A stretch of 15,342 nucleotides of DNA. Source: an uncultured Ktedonobacteraceae bacterium (GTDB lineage: Bacteria > Chloroflexota > Ktedonobacteria > Ktedonobacterales > Ktedonobacteraceae). The notes beneath the pieces are model-generated. The model was given only the letters and a program-made list of their open reading frames with translations, had not been told where the DNA came from and made no database searches. Positions 1 to 5,771 of this stretch are shown piece after piece. A program made the position numbers and the translations under genes. The stretch's first letter is position 1; each line of letters starts with the position of its first letter. Location: assembly GCA_955652655.1 (NCBI GenBank), contig CATPCK010000787.1, forward strand, positions 1 through 15,342, written 5' to 3'.

Positions 1-156
1 GCCGATGATGATGCCAGCTACTGGCATTACTATTTCACTCGGCAGTGGGATGCAAAAACTCTCGATAGCCATAGCCAACACTATACCAGCCAGGCCGGTA
101 AATCCATAGAGATTGAAAATCCATACCGTTATTGCATTTGTTAGATTAGTTAACAA
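1..156 (-). CDS. DedA/SNARE-associated family membrane protein, N-terminal fragment
   Basis: Reading leftwards from a TTG at 156-154, an open frame of 52 codons runs off the window edge. A full AAGGAGG ribosome binding site (complement of 165-171) lies 8 nt upstream, which fixes this start. The peptide carries ESFCIPLPSEIVMPVAG at residues 32-48. This matches the amphipathic E-S-x-x-x-P-x-P-S-E signature near the N-terminus of DedA-family proteins, followed by the start of a hydrophobic segment. DedA proteins are polytopic inner-membrane proteins linked to lipid-carrier (undecaprenyl phosphate or phospholipid) translocation and membrane homeostasis. Only about a quarter of the expected ~200 residues is visible, so the subfamily cannot be told. 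The gene appears to be a separate transcription unit, starting 184 bp beyond the stop of the next minus-strand gene. Confidence 0.72.
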   Translation of the reverse strand, partial: MLTNLTNAITVWIFNLYGFTGLAGIVLAMAIESFCIPLPSEIVMPVAGIIIG

Positions 157-197
157 TGAAATGGCCTCCTTAAGTATCTTACAGACTTTTGTGTCCC

Positions 198-206
198 ATA
201 CTAGCA
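198..206 (-). promoter_or_regulatory. Possible extended -10 promoter for the DedA-family gene
   Basis: On the minus strand the sequence TGC-TAGTAT matches an extended -10 (TGn plus a hexamer at 198-203). It lies about 40 nt upstream of the DedA start. No good -35 hexamer is seen at 16-18 bp, so this rests on the extended -10 alone. Confidence 0.28.
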
Positions 207-300
207 CATTTCTCTCTACGCGGCTAGGCTATAGTACAAAATCACAGGACTTCTGAAAGATGGTAGTAGTGGGGAGGCTGTCGTAAGGAAAGAGGATGTC

Positions 301-333
301 GGTAGGGCTCGACATATTGCGTCGAGCCCTACC
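301..333 (-). terminator. 13-bp perfect hairpin downstream of the disordered membrane protein gene
   Basis: GGTAGGGCTCGAC (301-313) and GTCGAGCCCTACC (321-333) are perfect reverse complements around a 7-nt loop. The hairpin begins 6 nt beyond the stop codon of the minus-strand gene at 340. On the minus strand it is followed by a pyrimidine-rich stretch (gacatcctctttcc), not a clean U-tract. Its placement suggests a transcription terminator or a 3'-end stabilising structure. Confidence 0.6.
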
Positions 334-339
334 AATTGT

Positions 340-1470
340 TTAATAATCCTGATCCTCTTCTTCGTAGCGTGATGCGCGGCGTTGTACGGATGGAACGTCT
401 ATCTGCTGCGCCAGTTCCTGACGCAGGGGATCATCTTCATACATATACGGTGCACGTCGAACCAGGGGATTCTTGAGGCTACCTGTAATGATTTCCGGAT
501 TACGAAGCTGAGCTTCGAAGCGGGGATTACGGGTCATAGATTCGTTTGACCGCCGCAATTGGTCAGTTTGCTGCTCTCGGGATCGATAATAGGTTTCCTG
601 AGAGGTTTCGGTGGCGAGGCTCTCGCTAGCTTCGGGCAATGCACGCCTATAGCCTGGTGGAACTGAAGAACCATCGATAGTTCGCTTTGAACGATAATGA
701 TCTGGTCCCTGGGGATGGGGTTTTTGCGCTGGTCGATTGACCCTGGGTCGATACTGCTCCGGTACCAGCTTTTGTACCGGGCGCACAGTCGGAAGCTTTT
801 TGGATGGACTGCCTGGGTACACTTCAAGGTCATCGTCATCATATTGTTGGGCAGCTTCCTGGCGTGCGGCACGCAAAGCAGCGGTCTGGTGCCGTGCACG
901 AGAGGAGGTTGGTTGGTAGCCAGGAAAACCTGGATAGCGCCCCTGACGCGCTGCGTTCGGATTACGCGACGGAAGCGCGTTACCATTGCCTCGTCCATAA
1001 GGAACTAAAGGGGCAGATTTTGGTTGCCGAAGCTGGCGAAGGGGATATTCTGTAGTGCGTTGACGATATGCTTGACTCTCCGATACCGCTGGCTGATTCT
1101 GCCTTGTTGGAGGCGAAAGAGGGTAAGACGGGACGAGATTTCGTCCTGTCGATACTCTATAATTACCCTGATGGTATTCTGCAGGCGGAAGCATTTGAGC
1201 TTCTGTTTCGTAAACGTCCTCCGGAACCTCAAGATATTCATATTCGTGGATTTGCGCCAGGGACATTTCTTCTTGAACTTCTGCCCTGAGTTGATCTTCA
1301 TGACGGCGAGAAAAGTAGGAAAATAAGACCAGGGAAATTGGGATGCTTAGTAGCAAAGCCGCCAATCCACCTATCAACCCACCAAGAACTAATGAATTCA
1401 ACGTGTTACCATACCAGAGGACTACTGCAGCTCCAACTATCAACACCAAGGCCACAGCGGCAGCTCTCAT
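340..1470 (-). CDS. Membrane-anchored protein with long disordered basic tail, unknown function
   Basis: I do not recognise a family. The product is about 376 residues. Two hydrophobic helices near the N-terminus (about residues 3-20 and 26-52, the second Gly/Leu-rich) form a hairpin-like anchor. A basic stop (FSRR) and a short charged segment rich in Glu follow. The remaining roughly 280 residues are low-complexity: rich in Pro, Arg, Gln, Tyr and Ser, with an acidic DDDD patch and an acidic EEEDQDY end, and no recognisable fold. The tail is probably cytoplasmic by the positive-inside rule. I chose ATG 1470 because GGAG sits 7 nt upstream; a TTG directly before it (1473) would leave only 4 nt. 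The gene stands alone, with a hairpin terminator after it. A scaffold or nucleic-acid/polymer-tethering role is possible but speculative. Confidence 0.68.
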   Translation of the reverse strand: MRAAAVALVLIVGAAVVLWYGNTLNSLVLGGLIGGLAALLLSIPISLVLFSYFSRRHEDQLRAEVQEEMSLAQIHEYEYLEVPEDVYETEAQMLPPAEYHQGNYRVSTGRNLVPSYPLSPPTRQNQPAVSESQAYRQRTTEYPLRQLRQPKSAPLVPYGRGNGNALPSRNPNAARQGRYPGFPGYQPTSSRARHQTAALRAARQEAAQQYDDDDLEVYPGSPSKKLPTVRPVQKLVPEQYRPRVNRPAQKPHPQGPDHYRSKRTIDGSSVPPGYRRALPEASESLATETSQETYYRSREQQTDQLRRSNESMTRNPRFEAQLRNPEIITGSLKNPLVRRAPYMYEDDPLRQELAQQIDVPSVQRRASRYEEEDQDY

Positions 1471-1895
1471 CAACTATCTCCATTCTGGAAACCCTTAGCA
1501 AACCAAAACCAGGAGGTACCTGATACGAATGCTTTCCATCCTGTGTTTCAGCAGATGTTATAAGGTTTTTTCAAACACCTTCCAGTGCTATAAAGAAAGA
1601 AAGTCTCGTACCATGAATATACCATAATTGAGTAAAGAGTACAAGTGAATCACAAGATAATTCTGTATTCAGGACAGAAATACGTATACAAAACGGGTAA
1701 AATGATATAAAAAGATGAGGTGATGTACTTTTTGTTTTTTGTGATTCTCGCTAAGAGGAATTTCATTAGTACTTTTGGTATATGGAGAAGAGGATAACAG
1801 AAAAGACTACCTCAGGGGTATGCGCTTTGTAATGATATCGAGATGCGCGTACCCCTGAGAAAGCTGGTTGACGGCTTTAACAGAAAGAGACGTTT
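1471..1895. other. AT-rich intergenic region between lexA and the disordered membrane protein gene
   Basis: No convincing gene is present. It holds the upstream region of the minus-strand gene starting at 1470, a small inverted repeat TTCTGT/ACAGAA (1661-1666 and 1674-1679, 7-nt spacer), T- and A-rich runs, and the lexA terminator hairpin at its right end. A 24-codon plus-strand open frame (1723-1797) exists, but its only Shine-Dalgarno-like GAGG is 2 nt from the ATG, so I do not call it. Confidence 0.5.
1811..1859 (-). terminator. 15-bp hairpin downstream of lexA
   Basis: The arms CTCAGGGGTATGCGC (1811-1825) and GCGCGTACCCCTGAG (1845-1859) pair over 15 positions with a single mismatched or wobble position, around a 19-nt loop. 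The hairpin lies 36 nt past the lexA stop codon. On the minus strand it is followed by gtcttttctgtt, a loosely U-rich stretch. It is therefore a likely terminator of lexA transcription. Confidence 0.62.
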
Positions 1896-2531
1896 TTACG
1901 CGGCGTGGCACTGGCGGAAAATGGCGACGACCTTTCCCTGAACCTTCCATTCTTCATCCCATTCACTCCTGGGAATAAAAATAGGCTCTAATTCAGAATT
2001 AGCTGGTTGCAAGCGCACCCTATCGTGATCTTTCTCCCGGAAGAAGCGCTTGAGAGTAGCACTACCGCTCATACCCTCTTGTAAATGAACAGCGACGACA
2101 ATATCACCGTTATTGCAGGTGTCCTGAGGTTTGATGACGACATAATCACCGTCACAAATGTGATCTTCGATCATGGAGCGGCCTTCTACAATCAATGCAT
2201 ACGTGTTGTCATGCTCCAACTCGCGGCCAACGTCGAGCATTTCCTCGGGATCGCTAGAAATTTCGAGAGGCTGACCTGCAGCGATTGAGCCCATGACCGG
2301 GATACCAGTAACTGTTTTGATCAGCTTGATGCCACGACTTTTCTTGGGCTGGCGAGAGATAAGTCCCTTTTTCTCCAGCATAGTGAGATGATAGTCAACA
2401 TGACCGGTGCTGGCAATTTGCAGTTCACGACCAATTTCGCGATTGGTAGGTGGCATCTTCTCCATCTTCATGTAGTTTACAATAAAATTGTACATTCTTT
2501 TTTGAATGTCGGTTGCTTGATCTGATGACAT
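1896..2531 (-). CDS. lexA: LexA SOS repressor / self-cleaving S24 peptidase
   Basis: The 211-residue product has the normal LexA length and architecture. Residues 1-70 form the winged helix-turn-helix, with the typical PTNREIGRELQ and HVDYHLTMLEKKGLI stretches. The C-terminal S24 domain carries the Ala85-Gly86 autocleavage site in SIAAGQPLE, the nucleophile Ser119 in EGRSMIEDHI, and the general base Lys161 in ATLKRFF. These correspond to Ala84-Gly85, Ser119 and Lys156 of E. coli LexA. The protein should repress DNA-damage genes as a dimer and cleave itself on RecA filaments. The gene is alone on its strand, divergent from the bifunctional nuclease gene. It has a strong promoter at 2609-2637 and a candidate self-operator at 2569-2585. 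The ribosome binding site is weak (AAGGCGG about 12 nt before ATG). Confidence 0.95.
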   Translation of the reverse strand: MSSDQATDIQKRMYNFIVNYMKMEKMPPTNREIGRELQIASTGHVDYHLTMLEKKGLISRQPKKSRGIKLIKTVTGIPVMGSIAAGQPLEISSDPEEMLDVGRELEHDNTYALIVEGRSMIEDHICDGDYVVIKPQDTCNNGDIVVAVHLQEGMSGSATLKRFFREKDHDRVRLQPANSELEPIFIPRSEWDEEWKVQGKVVAIFRQCHAA

Positions 2532-2568
2532 AGTGCCTATTTCCGCCTTTCTGTTTCGGCCTCTTTTA

Positions 2569-2585
2569 TTGTAGCCAGACTACAA
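2569..2585. promoter_or_regulatory. Candidate LexA operator (inverted repeat TTGTAG-N5-CTACAA)
   Basis: TTGTAGCCAGACTACAA is a perfect 6-bp inverted repeat with a 5-nt spacer. It lies 38 bp upstream of the lexA ATG and just downstream of the predicted lexA transcription start, where a repressor would block elongation or open-complex escape. LexA operators are palindromic, vary between phyla, and usually control lexA itself. The sequence resembles neither the E. coli (CTGT-N8-ACAG) nor the Bacillus (CGAAC-N4-GTTCG) box, so the assignment is by position and symmetry only. Confidence 0.4.
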
Positions 2586-2608
2586 AAATAGAACAGCCAT
2601 TCAAATCT

Positions 2609-2637
2609 ATAATAGCATAACATCTTACGCATTTCAA
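2609..2637 (-). promoter_or_regulatory. lexA promoter (sigma70-type with extended -10)
   Basis: On the minus strand TTGAAA (complement of 2632-2637) is followed by a 17-bp spacer and TATTAT (complement of 2609-2614). TGC lies directly before the -10, giving an extended -10. Transcription should start near 2602, leaving a leader of about 70 nt that contains the inverted repeat at 2569-2585. Confidence 0.7.
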
Positions 2638-2815
2638 GCCTTTTATTGAACGTATTTTCCGAATATTATTTCGTGATGCAAAAAAGCGAGATTTTCCCGT
2701 TGAGGGACTTGGAATAGTGGGCACATTTTGCTATACTCTCCATTGAGAGTAGGACAAGAGGGCAATTGCTCATGGTGTAGGAGATTGCATTGGGAGTAGG
2801 GGATGATGCGGTGAT

Positions 2816-2845
2816 TTGCGCCTACCCCTCGAATAAGTGTACAAT
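2816..2845 (+). promoter_or_regulatory. Promoter of the bifunctional nuclease gene
   Basis: TTGCGC (2816-2821) and TACAAT (2840-2845) are separated by 18 bp. The predicted start near 2852 gives a leader of roughly 88 nt before ATG 2940. The -35 is only a partial match. Confidence 0.5.
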
Positions 2846-2939
2846 GAATAAGTCTTACACTTGAAAAAGAAAAAGGGTGTATTGTAGAGGCGTCAGAAAT
2901 TCGACGGACCCCAGCCATAGAAGAGGGAGTTCATAATAT

Positions 2940-3470
2940 ATGGTTGAGATGACAGTTGAAAGTGTGCGTATAAATCTGGCCACGCAACAACGAGTGGTCA
3001 TCTTGAAAGCTACTAAACAGGAACGCTACTTATTTATCTGGATAGCACATGCAGAGGCATACGCAATTGCCGTCGAACTTCAGGGAACGACATCACCCCG
3101 TCCGCTGACACATGACCTGCTCAAAAACGTCATTGTGGAGCTCGGGGCAAAAATAGAGAGCATTGTCATTTCAGACCTGATAGAAGACATTTTCTATGCC
3201 CGTATCGTGTTGGATGTTGCGGGTAGGCATGTGGAGGTCGACTCACGTCCTAGCGATGCTATTGCCCTCGCTGTCCGTGCAAAGACGTCTATCTTTGTTG
3301 AAGAAAGTGTCCTGGAGCGTGCAGGTGTGGCCCTTGAAACGAATGAAGAGCAGACGTTAACGAAGGCGGAGCAGAGGAGAGACAAAAAAGAGATCGACCA
3401 GGACAATCTGGATGCCTATCGCGACTTTATCAATACACTGGATGTGTTAGACGAGTTCGGAAAAGATTAA
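2940..3470 (+). CDS. Bifunctional nuclease family protein (BFN / DUF151)
   Basis: The 176-residue product matches the DUF151/BFN domain over about residues 8-132. The conserved P-L-T-H-D-L motif is at residues 55-60 and the signature V-D-S-R-P-S-D-A-I-A-L-A-V-R at 100-113. Characterised members (plant BBD1, the fold of Thermotoga TM0160) are described as small DNases/RNases; the bacterial role is poorly defined. The C-terminal ~45 residues are highly charged (KAEQRRDKKEIDQD) and appear to replace the UvrB/C-like UVR motif found at the end of some homologues. A GAGGGAG ribosome binding site lies about 10 nt before ATG 2940. The gene is transcribed divergently from lexA, a tempting but unproven link to DNA damage. 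It converges on the YggT-like gene, with only 41 bp between the stop codons and no strong terminator hairpin there. Confidence 0.88.
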   Translation: MVEMTVESVRINLATQQRVVILKATKQERYLFIWIAHAEAYAIAVELQGTTSPRPLTHDLLKNVIVELGAKIESIVISDLIEDIFYARIVLDVAGRHVEVDSRPSDAIALAVRAKTSIFVEESVLERAGVALETNEEQTLTKAEQRRDKKEIDQDNLDAYRDFINTLDVLDEFGKD

Positions 3471-3511
3471 CGGGAAAAAGGAAGAAAGCGTCCTCCAGTC
3501 GTTGCACAACG

Positions 3512-4171
3512 CTAGTATAGTATAGCTTTTAATATGCGCACCAGGAAACGTGACAGCAATCCGTAGGCGAAGACTGCTATCAGGGTATAGAGCTCCAATG
3601 GCAGGGGAAAAGGTAAGGTTATGTGCTGGAAGATGAGACGGATGGGCAACACGAAGATACTACTTATGGTATAGACGATAGCTACCCAATCAGCATTGCC
3701 TTGAATGTTTATTAGCTTGAGCATGAAGCGAAGCAGTAGCAAGAACTGTACAGCAACCAGGAAAAGCCCCACAAGTGATGGAATGGCGCTATGCCGTCTA
3801 TGCTGTATACGTGGGGCCGCAGGTTGAACGGGCTGAGGAGGATAGAAGGGGTAGATTGGGTACGCACCTTCAGGAGGTAGCTGCCCCTTTTTCCGCTTAT
3901 GAGACGCAGGTACAGGTGGTAGCACAGGATAAACTGGTGCTGCCGGCGATTGATAATAAGGGCTGGTGGGTACAATATTCAGGCGAGGGAATGGATGTTC
4001 GACGGGTGTTGGTGCAGGCAGCGCTCCATTAGGGCCTACCTCCATCCACATTTCGCCAGCAACGCCTGCTGAGTCGACCGGCGGATGAAAGAGTTTGAGC
4101 GGTTCGGTCGGTGCATTGTGCTCGTCTGACCCGTGATAATACTCATCTTGAGGTTGTGAACCGTACATCAT
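3512..4171 (-). CDS. YggT-like membrane protein with Pro-rich N-terminal region
   Basis: The 219-residue product is in two parts. Residues 1-125 are hydrophilic and Pro/Tyr-rich with no predicted fold (runs such as YPIYPFYPPQPVQP), ending in a basic stretch HKRKK and then RIQHRRH. Residues 130-219 are hydrophobic: a helix at about 132-153, a second amphipathic/hydrophobic segment at 162-183 containing VLPIRLIF, and a helix at about 190-213. The helix / P-x-R-x-(I/L) / helix pattern resembles the YggT family of small membrane proteins. YggT proteins are associated with cell-division gene clusters and osmotic or potassium phenotypes, but their mechanism is unknown. It lies 144 bp downstream of lysA on the same strand and may be co-transcribed with it. 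The family call rests on pattern, not strong motifs. Confidence 0.6.
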   Translation of the reverse strand: MMYGSQPQDEYYHGSDEHNAPTEPLKLFHPPVDSAGVAGEMWMEVGPNGALPAPTPVEHPFPRLNIVPTSPYYQSPAAPVYPVLPPVPASHKRKKGQLPPEGAYPIYPFYPPQPVQPAAPRIQHRRHSAIPSLVGLFLVAVQFLLLLRFMLKLINIQGNADWVAIVYTISSIFVLPIRLIFQHITLPFPLPLELYTLIAVFAYGLLSRFLVRILKAILY

Positions 4172-4315
4172 TGTTTACTGCTTTCCAGGTACAAAACAGC
4201 TCATCAAGGCGACCCGACCCCTGCCTTCTCCATCTAGCGCATGAGTCTACCCTACAACCTACTACTATAGTATACGTACGCAGCAATGTTTCTGAAATTC
4301 AATTTGAAAACAGTA

Positions 4316-5650
4316 CTAGTAACGGGATAGCACATCTTGGTATGTTTCTCGCCGCTGCATGAGATGAACGTTATTTTCATCAACCAGTAATACGGCTGGA
4401 CGGGGGACAAAGTTATAATTACTTGCCATTGGTAGGCAATATGCGCCACTGGTAGGCAACGCCAGGAGATCTCCTTCATACATAAAAGGCAGCCGCACGT
4501 CCTCAACGAGTATATCACCTGATTCGCAATAGCGTCCAGAGATACAGACATTTTCCTGGAGTGGTGCGTTGGCTTTATCGACAGCAAATGCTGTATAGAG
4601 AGCGCCATAGAGGGCGGGACGAATGTTATCGGCCATACCTCCATCGACAAAGAGATAGGTTATACCACCTGGAGTAGGCTTGCGCGCTCCAACGCGGTAG
4701 ATTGCGACGCCTGCGCGGGCAATAATGGAGCGTCCGGGCTCGATGACAAGGGTGGGCGCGGGAAGAGGGCTGCTGATTGCAGTTAAGCCACGTTGCATGC
4801 TGAGTTGGAGGTCACGAGCCAATATTTGCACAGCGAGAGTTGCACTATTATCCGGGGTATCAATGGCCCAGCCACCGCCAGGGCTGATCTCCTCCGGCCA
4901 CCATGCTGTCTCTGCGTACACTTCACCAACAAGCTGAAGGAGTCGCTCCAGGCATTCCTGGTACGGGCGAGTCTCTCTCAACATCGTGCCGCTATGAGCA
5001 TGAAGGCCCAACAGGCGCACAGTTCCTTCGCTCAGGATGCGCAAAATGGCTGATTTCGCCTCGCCATTCACGAGGGGAAAGCCAAATTTGGAGGACGCGT
5101 GACCGGTCTGGAGATAGCGGTGTGTATCCGTATCGACAGCGGGAGCGACACGAACCAACACGCCTGGTTGCTTTCCTTTCTGCCCGGTCTGTCGCACCAT
5201 GCGAGTCAGGCGTTCCAATTCGGACCAATTATCCAATACAATGCGTCCCACACCTAGCTGCAGTGCCAGTTGTAATTCGTCTTCAGATTTGTTATTGCCA
5301 TGAAACGAGACACGCTCCATGGGGAAGTTCGCCTGTTGCGCTACCAACAACTCACCGCCAGAGACGACATCAAGTCCCATGCCCTGCTCAGCCATCAATT
5401 TTGCAATGAGCGGCGACAGGTACGCTTTGGAAGCATAGAGTATCCGAACTGGAGAAGCATGATAGTGTGTTGCAAAGGCGCGGAAATATTGCTTGCAGGC
5501 ATTGATAATGGTAGTGCGGTCGTATATATAAAGCGGAGTGCCGTATGCTTGCGCCAGGGCCGGAACAGAGTGATTGGCTATATGAAAAATGCCATCTTGA
5601 GAGATGGTTGAGGCGTCAGGCAAAAGATGGGACAGGGCTATTGTCGTCAT
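4316..5650 (-). CDS. lysA: Diaminopimelate decarboxylase
   Basis: The 444-residue product has the fold-III PLP decarboxylase layout (alanine-racemase-like barrel, then a C-terminal beta domain) and the usual LysA length. Visible landmarks are the PLP lysine K75 in YASKAYLSP, HGNNKS at 117-122, HAHSGT at 217-222, the phosphate-binding GGGWAID at 258-264, EPGRSI at 304-309, the catalytic C375-E376 in GRYCESGD contributed by the partner subunit, and Y404 in SGAYC. It converts meso-diaminopimelate to lysine and CO2, the last step of lysine synthesis, and so competes with use of diaminopimelate in peptidoglycan. The start at ATG 5650 has no good Shine-Dalgarno sequence, but no better in-frame start exists upstream. 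A near-consensus promoter sits about 50 bp upstream and overlaps that of the divergent gltX. Confidence 0.95.
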   Translation of the reverse strand: MTTIALSHLLPDASTISQDGIFHIANHSVPALAQAYGTPLYIYDRTTIINACKQYFRAFATHYHASPVRILYASKAYLSPLIAKLMAEQGMGLDVVSGGELLVAQQANFPMERVSFHGNNKSEDELQLALQLGVGRIVLDNWSELERLTRMVRQTGQKGKQPGVLVRVAPAVDTDTHRYLQTGHASSKFGFPLVNGEAKSAILRILSEGTVRLLGLHAHSGTMLRETRPYQECLERLLQLVGEVYAETAWWPEEISPGGGWAIDTPDNSATLAVQILARDLQLSMQRGLTAISSPLPAPTLVIEPGRSIIARAGVAIYRVGARKPTPGGITYLFVDGGMADNIRPALYGALYTAFAVDKANAPLQENVCISGRYCESGDILVEDVRLPFMYEGDLLALPTSGAYCLPMASNYNFVPRPAVLLVDENNVHLMQRRETYQDVLSRY

Positions 5651-5697
5651 ATGATTGTACTCTTGATTACAGGGCCACTTTGTGTAATTCTCTGCGT

Positions 5698-5726
5698 ATT
5701 ATACTTATTAGAGGGTTATGTTACAA
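5698..5726 (-). promoter_or_regulatory. lysA promoter
   Basis: On the minus strand TTGTAA (complement of 5721-5726), a 17-bp spacer and a perfect TATAAT (complement of 5698-5703) form a good sigma70-type promoter. Transcription should start near 5691, leaving a leader of about 40 nt. The -35 hexamer lies on the same base pairs as the proposed gltX -10. Confidence 0.65.
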
Positions 5727-5727
5727 T
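5719..5727 (+). promoter_or_regulatory. Probable gltX extended -10 promoter
   Basis: TGT-TACAAT (TG at 5719-5720, hexamer 5722-5727) is an extended -10 element. It predicts a transcript starting near 5734, which would exclude an ATG at 5718 and favour ATG 5772. No clear -35 is seen; TTATAC at 5699-5704 is at the right distance but is a poor match. Confidence 0.42.
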
Positions 5728-5771
5728 GGGTCAAAATAGTTTGTGATGAGGAAGAGAGGGATTCTGCATTT

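Larger units (their letters stand above)
2532..2939. promoter_or_regulatory. Divergent regulatory region between lexA and the bifunctional nuclease gene
   Basis: This 408-bp stretch holds the lexA promoter and candidate operator on the left and the promoter and leader of the plus-strand nuclease gene on the right. In between lies a short hairpin TACTCTC-catt-GAGAGTA (2734-2751). The nuclease leader (about 2852-2939) can form a 7-bp hairpin (TACACTT 2856-2862 with GGGTGTA 2875-2881) with an A-rich loop. No gene is supported here. Confidence 0.5.

Noticed and set aside
534..998. Minus-strand 154-codon open frame inside the disordered membrane protein gene
   Set aside because: It lies wholly within 340-1470 in another frame and has low-complexity sequence caused by the host gene's biased composition; it lacks a family match and a clear ribosome binding site.
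1723..1797. 24-codon hydrophobic plus-strand open frame in the lexA downstream region
   Set aside because: The only Shine-Dalgarno-like GAGG is 2 nt from the ATG, the region is T-rich by composition, and no promoter is convincing.
2643..2918. Minus-strand 91-codon open frame upstream of the bifunctional nuclease
   Set aside because: It overlaps both promoters of the divergent region, resembles no protein family, and has no ribosome binding site I trust.
3487..3513. Small hairpin between the convergent nuclease and YggT-like genes as a terminator
   Set aside because: The stem is only 5 bp (AGCGT/ACGCT) with a 17-nt loop and no U-tract; too weak to call.
4903..5409. Plus-strand 168-codon open frame opposite lysA
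   Set aside because: It is antisense to the strongly supported lysA and has no family motifs.
5718..5771. Upstream ATG extending GltX by 18 residues
   Set aside because: The extra residues do not resemble GluRS, the ATG overlaps the proposed -10, and ATG 5772 has a better placed ribosome binding site.
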